A stretch of 61,373 nt of DNA from Alphaproteobacteria bacterium (lineage in GTDB: Bacteria > Pseudomonadota > Alphaproteobacteria > UBA9219): positions 1-61,373 of the forward strand of contig JABDFY010000009.1 in NCBI GenBank assembly GCA_013286365.1. Reading direction: 5' to 3'. The notes below the pieces were generated by a model. It was not told the DNA's origin and made no database searches. It saw only the letters and a program-made list of their open reading frames with translations. Below, one piece after another: positions 8,288-15,828 of this stretch. Position 1 is the first letter of the stretch, and every line of letters starts with the position of its first letter. The translations under genes were made by a program, and so were the position numbers.

Positions 8288-9738
8288 ATGTCATAACAAA
8301 AAAAAGCGCCCAAGATCTTGCTGACCAAAAATACAAATTTGGTTTCGTCACAGATATAGAGTCCGAAACAGCGCCCAAGGGCTTAAACGAAGATACGGTG
8401 CGTTTTATCTCAGCAAAGAAGAACGAACCATCCTGGCTATTAGAATGGCGGTTGAAAGCCTACCGTCATTGGTTGACGCTCAAAGAACCTAGCTGGGCGA
8501 TGGTGAAACATCCGCCCATTGACTATCAGGCAGCTTATTATTTTGCTGCGCCCAAAAAGAAGTTGAAGAGCCTTGATGAAGTTGATCCTGAATTGCTGAA
8601 GACTTATGAGCGTTTGGGTATTCCGCTGCGCGAGCGCGAGATACTTGCTGGTGTTGAGACGCGTGTTGCCGTTGATGCCGTATTCGACAGTGTTTCGGTG
8701 GCCACAACATACAAAAAGACACTCGAAGATCAGGGCATTATTTTTGGCTCAATATCGGAGGCCATACAAAAACACCCCGAACTCATTAGAAAGTATCTTG
8801 GTTCCGTTGTTCCGATTACAGATAATTTTTTCGCCACACTAAATTCGGCTGTGTTCACCGATGGTTCGTTTGTTTACATCCCCAAGGGTGTGCGCTGTCC
8901 GATGGAGCTTTCAACTTATTTTCGGATTAACGCTGAGAATACCGGCCAGTTCGAGCGCACGCTCATTATCGCGGATGAAGGGTCTTACGTAAGTTATCTT
9001 GAGGGCTGTACGGCACCCAAACGCGATGAAAATCAGTTGCACGCGGCGGTCGTGGAGTTAGTGGCATTGGATGATGCACAAATTAAATACTCCACCGTAC
9101 AAAACTGGTATCCAGGTGATGAAAACGGTCGCGGTGGGATATACAATTTTGTAACCAAACGCGGGGCTTGTCGCGGCAGAAACTCCAAAATTTCTTGGAC
9201 GCAAGTGGAAACTGGTTCGGCCATCACATGGAAATATCCAAGCTGTATTCTGCAAGGCGATCATTCGGTAGGCGAATTTTATTCTGTTGCTATCACCAAT
9301 AACCATCAACAGGCTGATACCGGCACCAAGATGATCCACATTGGGAAAAACACGCGCTCGACAATTATTTCCAAAGGCATTAGTGCCGGCAAGGCTCAGA
9401 ACACTTACCGCGGATTGGTCAAGATTCTTCGTACGGCTAAGGGCGCGCGCAACCATACGCAGTGCGATAGCTTGCTTATTGGCGACCAGTGTGGTGCCCA
9501 TACCGTTCCCTATATCGAATCGAAGCAGCCTTCGGCTCGGATCGAGCACGAAGCGACGACCTCAAAAATTAGCGAGGACCAGCTATTTTATTGTAAACAA
9601 CGCGGCCTTGGCGATGAAGATGCCATGGCTTTGATCGTCAACGGCTTCTGCAAGGAGGTTCTGGCTGAGCTGCCGATGGAATTCGCAGTTGAGGCGCAGA
9701 AATTGGTCGGCATCAGTTTAGAGGGGAGTGTTGGATAA
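8284..9738 (+). CDS. sufB: Fe-S cluster assembly scaffold subunit SufB
   Basis: A 484-residue SufB. It forms the SufBC2D scaffold on which [4Fe-4S] clusters are built from sulfur delivered by SufS/SufU. The beta-helix core is complete, and the C-terminal stretch [12 protein letters not shown] with the nearby [20 protein letters not shown] carries the conserved Cys and the Glu/His residues used for sulfur transfer and cluster formation. Length is standard. It is the first structural gene of the operon, coupled to the regulator, and is followed after 2 bases by a small membrane protein. Confidence 0.96.
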   Translation: MNVITKKSAQDLADQKYKFGFVTDIESETAPKGLNEDTVRFISAKKNEPSWLLEWRLKAYRHWLTLKEPSWAMVKHPPIDYQAAYYFAAPKKKLKSLDEVDPELLKTYERLGIPLREREILAGVETRVAVDAVFDSVSVATTYKKTLEDQGIIFGSISEAIQKHPELIRKYLGSVVPITDNFFATLNSAVFTDGSFVYIPKGVRCPMELSTYFRINAENTGQFERTLIIADEGSYVSYLEGCTAPKRDENQLHAAVVELVALDDAQIKYSTVQNWYPGDENGRGGIYNFVTKRGACRGRNSKISWTQVETGSAITWKYPSCILQGDHSVGEFYSVAITNNHQQADTGTKMIHIGKNTRSTIISKGISAGKAQNTYRGLVKILRTAKGARNHTQCDSLLIGDQCGAHTVPYIESKQPSARIEHEATTSKISEDQLFYCKQRGLGDEDAMALIVNGFCKEVLAELPMEFAVEAQKLVGISLEGSVG

Positions 9739-9740
9739 TC

Positions 9741-9962
9741 ATGACAAGTTCAAATTCACTTATGGTAGGACCATATTTTTTTCCAGTCCTTGTTCTGGCA
9801 GCACTGATTGGCGGCCAGGCTGCTTGGATTCTAACAAGGGACATGTTTGGCTACAAACTTGCAGGACAGATAGTAAGAGTACTTCTTGTCGTCCTCATCG
9901 CAGCTTCGTGTGCCGAAGTTTTTCTTTGGCTTGGTCAGCGGTATATCCACGTTTATGGATAA
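9741..9962 (+). CDS. Small two-helix membrane protein inside the SUF operon
   Basis: 73 residues, not recognised. Two hydrophobic helices are visible: about residues 9-31 (VGPYFFPVLVLAALIGGQAA) and 43-65 (IVRVLLVVLIAASCAEVFLW), joined by a short polar loop (TRDMFGYKLAGQ). One Cys lies in the second helix. It starts 2 bases after the sufB stop and ends about 70 bases before sufC on the same strand, so it must be on the suf transcript. SUF proteins are soluble, so a membrane protein here is unexpected; membrane anchoring or an iron or redox link is conceivable but unproven. The tight spacing argues that it is real. Confidence 0.7.
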   Translation: MTSSNSLMVGPYFFPVLVLAALIGGQAAWILTRDMFGYKLAGQIVRVLLVVLIAASCAEVFLWLGQRYIHVYG

Positions 9963-10030
9963 TTCGGTATAACGAGGACTGGGTCGAAAGATAAGAACAA
10001 AATTTAAAAATATTTATAAGGTAAACTAAA

Positions 10031-10780
10031 ATGCTTAAGATTAGAAACTTGCATGCCGCCATTGACGGTAGGGAAATTCTTAAGGGCCTTGATTTAACAG
10101 TCAAGGCCGGCGAGGTCCACGCATTGATGGGGCCAAATGGTTCCGGGAAAAGCACGCTGTCCTACGTCCTGGCTGGGCGTCAGGGCTATGAAGTGACCCA
10201 AGGTTCTGTATTGTTTAATGACCAAAATCTCCTGGAGATGAAACCAGAAGAACGCGCGGTGGCGGGGATCTTTCTCGCGTTTCAATATCCAGTCGAAATA
10301 CCCGGCGTAAGCAACATGAACTTTCTTAAGTCTTCTTTAAACGCCGTGCGGACGGCGCGCGGCGAAAGTACATTTGACGCAATGCAAATGCTGAAGCTGT
10401 TACGTTCAAAGGCTAAGCAGCTCGGTATGACTGAAGATATGATGAAGCGCGCGGTTAACGTTGGGTTTTCAGGCGGTGAAAAAAAGCGCAATGAGGTTTT
10501 ACAGATGGCGGTGTTAGAGCCGGCATTGTGTATTCTCGATGAAACAGATAGCGGCCTCGATATTGACGCGCTGAAAATTGTTGCAGACGGCGTCAATGCT
10601 TTGCGTAGCCCCAGCCGTGCTATGCTGGTCATTACACACTATCAACGGCTGCTTAATTATATTCAACCTGACCACGTACATGTTTTGGTTCAAGGAAAAA
10701 TCCAACGGTCCGGAGGACCTAGGCTGGCCCTTGAATTAGAAGCCAAGGGTTATGCCGATTTTATTCCGGATGCTGCGTGA
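10031..10780 (+). CDS. sufC: SUF ATPase SufC
   Basis: A 249-residue ABC-type ATPase that powers conformational change of the SufB-SufD scaffold. Walker A is GPNGSGKST, the signature is FSGGEKKRNE (the SufC form of LSGGQ), and Walker B is CILDETDSGLD, with the catalytic Glu and the D-loop. No membrane partner is expected. TAAGGT lies upstream as ribosome binding site. sufD starts 7 bases after the stop. Confidence 0.96.
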   Translation: MLKIRNLHAAIDGREILKGLDLTVKAGEVHALMGPNGSGKSTLSYVLAGRQGYEVTQGSVLFNDQNLLEMKPEERAVAGIFLAFQYPVEIPGVSNMNFLKSSLNAVRTARGESTFDAMQMLKLLRSKAKQLGMTEDMMKRAVNVGFSGGEKKRNEVLQMAVLEPALCILDETDSGLDIDALKIVADGVNALRSPSRAMLVITHYQRLLNYIQPDHVHVLVQGKIQRSGGPRLALELEAKGYADFIPDAA

Positions 10781-10787
10781 GGGTGCG

Positions 10788-11891
10788 ATGACGCTAGCTT
10801 CCTTGATCGAGCGCAGCCAGAAGAATAGCGAGGCATGGAAATACACCAGCCTCGCGGCTCTGGCCAAGGTGCCATATCAGTCCAACATCGAGGGCTATGG
10901 CATGCTAAGGGCTAGTGCAAAACCACTTGGCAAAGAGCAACCCCACTATTTGGTGTTTATCAATGGTGTTTGGCAAAAAGATCAATCACAGTTTGCCGAT
11001 TTACCCTCAGGTTTTATCGAAGGCGATACCGTCCATGGCTATAGGCTAAAACTGGCGGGTCAAACATGTCTTGTAACGGCGCCGGTTGAACTAATTTTTA
11101 TTAATGCACCGGAAAAACAGGCCTTAGAAGTTACGACGAAGATACATATTGAGCTTGGATGCAGCGGCCGTTTGACCCTCATGGAGCGGCATGAGAGCCA
11201 GAGTGAACATCCCGTTGCTCACATGGTGGAAACAACCATTGAACTAGCATCACAGGCCAAGCTCGTTCACGGCAAAATTGCCGGGCCATTTGCGGCAGCA
11301 CATCTTGCTACGACCGAGGTGAGTGTTGCTGAGGGCGCTTACTATGATAATTTCACTTTATTGTGCGGTGGCAAGTTAGTCCGCAATGAAGTTAACGTTA
11401 CGCTATCTAATGAGTTGGCCCAATGTGTGCTCAATGGTGTCATGCTGGCGCAAGGTGATGATCATATTGATACAACAACTTGTATGAAGCACGCCGCGCC
11501 AAACTGCTCGAGCCGAGAGGTCTACAAGTCAGTCATTACAGATAAAGCTCGCGCTGTTTTCAAAGGCAAGATCTTGGTTGAGAAGGCAGCGCAGAAATCC
11601 GATGGACATCAGCTGTGCCGCGCTCTGCTGCTCTCTGACCAAGCGGAGATGGATGCTAAGCCGGAACTAGAAATTTATGCCGATGACGTCAAATGTAGCC
11701 ATGGCTGCAGTGTCGGCGATCTCGATGCTGACGCCCTTTTCTATTTGCGTGCTCGCGGCTTAAGTGAAGCCCAGGCACGCGCGTTGTTGGTGCGTGGTTT
11801 TATTGACGAAATTGTGGACGAAATTCGTGTCGATGATTGGCGCCAGTATTGTCGACAGCGAATTGAGGAGTGGTTGAATGATTGCGTCTAA
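10788..11891 (+). CDS. sufD: SUF scaffold subunit SufD
   Basis: About 367 residues; the SufB-related partner in SufBC2D. The C-terminal half keeps the family block KSDGHQLCRALLLSDQAEMD and KCSHGCSVGDLD, whose His corresponds to the SufD residue needed at the SufB-SufD interface. The N-terminal half is divergent, as usual. The start at MTLASLIERS follows a GAGGG ribosome binding site; a longer reading frame into sufC exists but lacks support. It overlaps sufS by 14 bases. Confidence 0.94.
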   Translation: MTLASLIERSQKNSEAWKYTSLAALAKVPYQSNIEGYGMLRASAKPLGKEQPHYLVFINGVWQKDQSQFADLPSGFIEGDTVHGYRLKLAGQTCLVTAPVELIFINAPEKQALEVTTKIHIELGCSGRLTLMERHESQSEHPVAHMVETTIELASQAKLVHGKIAGPFAAAHLATTEVSVAEGAYYDNFTLLCGGKLVRNEVNVTLSNELAQCVLNGVMLAQGDDHIDTTTCMKHAAPNCSSREVYKSVITDKARAVFKGKILVEKAAQKSDGHQLCRALLLSDQAEMDAKPELEIYADDVKCSHGCSVGDLDADALFYLRARGLSEAQARALLVRGFIDEIVDEIRVDDWRQYCRQRIEEWLNDCV

Positions 11892-13158
11892 GCCGGCTGC
11901 AGCACCTGCGGATGAACTGTTTGCCTGCGCAGCGCCTCAGCTTTTCGCGGCTCAGCAGTATCGAAAAGATTTCCCCATCCTGTCACAGGAGATCCACGGG
12001 CATCCCTTGATATATCTTGACAGCGCCGCCAGCGCGCAAAAACCGCGCATGGTTATTGAAGCCATGCAACGCTTCATGGAGAATGATTACGCCAATATTC
12101 ACCGCGGCGTACACGAACTCAGCGTACGTTCGACTGATAAGTTCGAGGCTGTACGTGAAACTGTACGTCGATTTATCAATGCAGCATCCACCAATGAAAT
12201 TATTTTTACGCGCGTTGGCACCGAAGCGATTAACTTGGTTGCCTCGAGCTGGGGGCGAAAATTTTTAAAATCAGGCGATGAGATCCTCATAACGGCGCTT
12301 GAACACCACGCTAATATCGTTCCCTGGCAGCTGTTGAGGGCGGAACTTGGACTTAAGCTACGTATTATACCGATCACGAAAGAAGGCGACATAAGATTGG
12401 AAGACGTGAAGGCTGCACTTTCGCCACGTACTAAACTTGTTGCCGTTGCTCATGTCTCCAATGCCCTAGGAACAATATTGCCGATTAAGGAAATTATTAC
12501 TCTAGCTCACGCCCAAGGCGCCTTGGTGTTGATCGACGGCTGTCAAGGCGTTGTGCACATGCCGGTAGATGTACGCGATCTTGATGCCGACTTTTATGTA
12601 TTTACAGGTCATAAGCTCTACGGACCCACAGGCATCGGCGTTCTTTACGGTAAGTTCGATGTGCTAAAGCAAATGCCGCCTTATCAAGGCGGTGGCGACA
12701 TGATTGCTAGCGTCACTTTTGAAGAAACCACATACAAGGATCCGCCGCATCGCTTTGAAGCCGGTACGCCGCCCATTGTCGAAGTCATTGGTCTGGGCGC
12801 TGCCATAGACTATGTATCAAACATAGGCATGTCGCGCATTGCACAACACGAGACCGAGCTATTGCACTATGCGACCGAGAAATTACAGCGCATAAACAGC
12901 TTGAAGATTTTGGGTACGGCCCCCAAAAAGGCAGGGGTGATTTCTTTCGTAATGGAAGGCGCACATCCGCACGACATTGGCACAATTTTAGATCGTCAGG
13001 GCATAGCCATACGAGCCGGCCACCATTGTGCACAGCCTTTGATGGACATATTGGGCGTTCCAGGAACTGCGCGTGCTTCCTTTGCACTCTACACAACCAA
13101 AGATGATGTCAATGCGCTCGTTGACGCTCTTGGCAAAGTGCAGGAGATCTTTGGATGA
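11878..13158 (+). CDS. sufS: Cysteine desulfurase SufS
   Basis: A 426-residue PLP enzyme of the group II cysteine desulfurases. It removes sulfur from cysteine as an enzyme-bound persulfide and passes it to a SUF acceptor. The PLP-binding Lys is in TGHKLYGPTGIGVLYG, and the active-site Cys is in RAGHHCAQPLM, on the short loop typical of SufS. About 25 extra residues precede the canonical start (YRKDFPILSQEIHGHPLIYLDSAA). It overlaps the genes on both sides, so sufD-sufS-sufU should be translated together. Confidence 0.95.
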   Translation: MIASKPAAAPADELFACAAPQLFAAQQYRKDFPILSQEIHGHPLIYLDSAASAQKPRMVIEAMQRFMENDYANIHRGVHELSVRSTDKFEAVRETVRRFINAASTNEIIFTRVGTEAINLVASSWGRKFLKSGDEILITALEHHANIVPWQLLRAELGLKLRIIPITKEGDIRLEDVKAALSPRTKLVAVAHVSNALGTILPIKEIITLAHAQGALVLIDGCQGVVHMPVDVRDLDADFYVFTGHKLYGPTGIGVLYGKFDVLKQMPPYQGGGDMIASVTFEETTYKDPPHRFEAGTPPIVEVIGLGAAIDYVSNIGMSRIAQHETELLHYATEKLQRINSLKILGTAPKKAGVISFVMEGAHPHDIGTILDRQGIAIRAGHHCAQPLMDILGVPGTARASFALYTTKDDVNALVDALGKVQEIFG

Positions 13159-13640
13159 TGGATGGCATAGCCGCACTTGATGCTGACTTGCGTGATCTAT
13201 ATCAGGATCTGATCCTTGACCACGGCAAACATCCCCGCAATTTCCGTAAGCCAGGTGATGTCAGCAGGGAAGCCTTGGGACATAATCCACTTTGTGGCGA
13301 CCGTCTCATTGTCTACCTGACCCTTGACGCAGACGGGACCATTGTCGATGCGGCATTTCAAGGCAGTGGCTGCGCCATCTCAACGGCCTCTGCCTCAATG
13401 ATGACAGAGATGCTTAAAGGCAAAACAAGAGCGCAAGCAGATACACTGTTCAAGTTTATGCACATGGCTTGCACAGGCGCAGGCGAAATAAAAACAGCTG
13501 GGTTAACCCAGGATGAAATTGACCGGCTGCACGCCTTAGCAGGTGTAAGGCATTATCCAATGCGGGTAAAATGCGCAACTTTGGCTTGGCATACAATGCA
13601 AGCTGCGTTGAGCGCCCTGCCTAAGGCTTCAACGGAATAG
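13155..13640 (+). CDS. sufU: SufU sulfur-transfer/scaffold protein
   Basis: 161 residues of the NifU/IscU N-terminal fold. The three conserved cysteines are visible in NPLCGD, GSGCAIS and VKCATLAW, with the Asp next to the first; these bind zinc or a cluster and accept sulfur from SufS. DLYQDLILDHGKHPRNF is the family's N-terminal block. SufU replaces SufE as the SufS partner; no sufE is in this operon. It overlaps the sufS stop by 4 bases. About 65 bases separate it from sufT. Confidence 0.92.
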   Translation: MMDGIAALDADLRDLYQDLILDHGKHPRNFRKPGDVSREALGHNPLCGDRLIVYLTLDADGTIVDAAFQGSGCAISTASASMMTEMLKGKTRAQADTLFKFMHMACTGAGEIKTAGLTQDEIDRLHALAGVRHYPMRVKCATLAWHTMQAALSALPKASTE

Positions 13641-13705
13641 AGTGTCTTTATGTGTTGTAAATGACAAAATCGACCCCATTTTAAGTAAGTAGTAAGGACT
13701 AGAAA

Positions 13706-14056
13706 ATGCAGGATAAGACGATCGATACAGAGACAACGCCAACAACACCTGAAGAAAAGGTGATCGCGCAATTGCGCACGGTGTTTGATCCCGAGATACC
13801 TGTTAATATTTATGACCTTGGGCTGGTCTACAAAATCGATCTTCAGCCGGCTGATGAAGTGAAGTTCAATGTGCACATTGAAATGACTTTGACTTCACCG
13901 ACATGCCCGGTCGCCGGAACGATGCCGGCCATGGTCGAACAGGCGGTATCCGCGCTTGATGAAATGCACGATGTCAAAGTGGAGCTGGTGTGGGATCCGC
14001 CTTGGGGACCAGATAAAATGTCAGATGAAACAAGACTGCATCTCAACATGTACTGA
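13706..14056 (+). CDS. sufT: SufT / DUF59 (MIP18-type) Fe-S maturation factor
   Basis: 116 residues of the DUF59/MIP18 family. The family core is present: VFDPEIPVNIYDLGLVYKI, then MTLTSPTCPVAGTMPAMVE, with the conserved Cys, and a C-terminal VELVWDPPWGPDKMSDETR. SufT proteins help deliver or mature Fe-S clusters on selected targets. AAGGACTAGAAA precedes the ATG. It is followed after 10 bases by sufA. Confidence 0.93.
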   Translation: MQDKTIDTETTPTTPEEKVIAQLRTVFDPEIPVNIYDLGLVYKIDLQPADEVKFNVHIEMTLTSPTCPVAGTMPAMVEQAVSALDEMHDVKVELVWDPPWGPDKMSDETRLHLNMY

Positions 14057-14066
14057 GGAGCTATTG

Positions 14067-14489
14067 ATGTCTTTAGATAATATTACAGGTCCCGAGCAGC
14101 AGCCCACAGGGTCAGTAGCAGGGGCAGCGCTTACAATTACGCCGGCCGCCGCCGCGCGCATACGTCACTTACTTGGCCAAAAACAACCACAACCAGAGGC
14201 TGTTGTTGTATCCGTAACAAGCAAAGGCTGCTCAGGGTTGAGTTATGATCTACAATATCTAGACAAGATTTCAGCGGCACCAAGATTGGCTGATATCATA
14301 ACACAACACGGCATAACCGTTGTCGTTGATCCCAAGGCATCGCTTTATATTATTGGCTCGGTGATGGACTATAAAGAAGACGCGATCAAATCCGGCTTTG
14401 ATTTTGCTAACCCAAATGAAACCGGTCGCTGCGGATGCGGTGAAAGTTTTTCAGTGGCACCAGAACTAAGTCGTCCCCCCAAGAATTGA
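14067..14489 (+). CDS. sufA: A-type Fe-S carrier SufA
   Basis: 140 residues of the HesB/IscA fold. The three cluster-ligating cysteines are in SKGCSGLSYD and the terminal GRCGCGESFSV. It carries clusters from SufBCD to client proteins. The start was chosen at MSLDNITG because GAGGAG lies 6 bases upstream; an in-frame extension back into sufT is a reading-frame artefact. It is the last gene of the operon, and no clear hairpin terminator follows. Confidence 0.94.
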   Translation: MSLDNITGPEQQPTGSVAGAALTITPAAAARIRHLLGQKQPQPEAVVVSVTSKGCSGLSYDLQYLDKISAAPRLADIITQHGITVVVDPKASLYIIGSVMDYKEDAIKSGFDFANPNETGRCGCGESFSVAPELSRPPKN

Positions 14490-14663
14490 TAAAGCCAAAT
14501 AGTGCCCGTTTCTCTGTTTCATCCCCATAACAATCGACCATGGTAAATGCTGGGTTAACTATAGAATCTCTCATTTGGTGAAAGAAAGTAATTAAACTAG
14601 CCCCCGTTTTCTTGTACAATCCCCTGCATATTAGTCAGGTAAATTTGTCAGGGAGCTATGTTC

Positions 14664-15677
14664 ATGGAGCTGTATATTCCGGCCATTCTTGGATTTGACG
14701 TTATACCCGCTTCTTTTTCACCTGAGACAACCTCGGGCGGCACAATGATCGTAAGCCCCGATGCCAACATTGTCTTCGCCAGCCAATCACTTTCAAATGT
14801 TCTCGGTTTTAGTCGTAAAGAATTAGAACCCAAACCGCTTAGCGATTTGGTGTCCGAAGAAAGCCAACCTCTGTTGCAGGCCGAGCTTTTACACGCACGT
14901 AATGGCTTCTGTGAGCGTCGCGCGATACATTTTCGCCGCAAAGATGGTGGCTATGTCTCAGCCAATATCGCTATAAGTCGAAGCTTTAAAAGCTGGATGG
15001 TCGGTGTCAGCTTTGATGGCGATCTGCCTAACCATAGGCCAGCACCGAGCAACGATAATATATATGAAAAGTTGGAGATGGCGAACACGCTTGTTCGCCT
15101 TGTTCACCCCGAAACTTACCACCATCAAATTCGCGTCAGCGATTTATCTGTCGCCATCGCTAGGGGAATGCAACTCGGCGAGCTCGATATCGAGGATTTA
15201 TTTATAGCGGCGCGTTGGCATGATGTAGGAAAAATATTAACAGAACCCTTGGGTTTGCTTGATAAACAGGGGCCGTTGACGATCGAAGAATTTACGGAGC
15301 TCCAAAGACATGTAAATCGCGGCGTCAGGATTATAAGATCTATTCTGCCATCAAGTGCACGAACCAAAACCATTTGCCGTGTCGTTGGTCAACATCATAT
15401 GCACATTAATGGCTCTGGTTACCCCGATAACCTAACGGGCGAAGCCCTTCTTCTCTTGTCAAAAATATTGACTGTGGCTGATGTGGCTGACTCTATGTTG
15501 TATCCCCGTGCCTATCGCATGAAGCCGCCCGGCCTCGAAAGAACACTTGATGCGCTTGAGTCGGGTAGAGGAGATTTATATGATGGCGATGCCGTCGATA
15601 TTTGTGCCGGATTTCTCCGTTCTGGGCGATTTCAACCCACCTGGTCCTCGGATGGGGGAATGCTAGCTGTAGGTTAG
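14664..15677 (+). CDS. PAS / HD-GYP-type phosphodiesterase
   Basis: About 337 residues. A PAS sensor domain (about residues 28-115, with NIVFASQSLSNVLGFSRKELE and FRRKDGGYVSANI) precedes an HD-GYP-like domain (about 145-330). The HD pair is in AARWHDVGK, and the GYP loop reads HHMHINGSGYP, so the usual HHExxDGxGYP has Met for Glu and Asn for Asp. The later ADVADS matches the aDvyDA metal site. HD-GYP enzymes hydrolyse cyclic di-GMP, and a PAS input would let a ligand or redox signal control motility or adhesion. The start was chosen at the second ATG, 8 bases after GGGAG. Activity is likely but the loop is atypical. Confidence 0.85.
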   Translation: MELYIPAILGFDVIPASFSPETTSGGTMIVSPDANIVFASQSLSNVLGFSRKELEPKPLSDLVSEESQPLLQAELLHARNGFCERRAIHFRRKDGGYVSANIAISRSFKSWMVGVSFDGDLPNHRPAPSNDNIYEKLEMANTLVRLVHPETYHHQIRVSDLSVAIARGMQLGELDIEDLFIAARWHDVGKILTEPLGLLDKQGPLTIEEFTELQRHVNRGVRIIRSILPSSARTKTICRVVGQHHMHINGSGYPDNLTGEALLLLSKILTVADVADSMLYPRAYRMKPPGLERTLDALESGRGDLYDGDAVDICAGFLRSGRFQPTWSSDGGMLAVG

Positions 15678-15828
15678 CGCTCGTACTTCTTGCGCTTTTA
15701 AAACTCCACATTTTCAGATCTATATATGGCAGCTGTTAGGTAGCAGGCTTATCTTTGCTTTCGTAAAAATGGCATAGATGGTAAGAAGAGGCGTCAGCCG
15801 ATCAATTCCAACAAGCCACACAGTGCGC

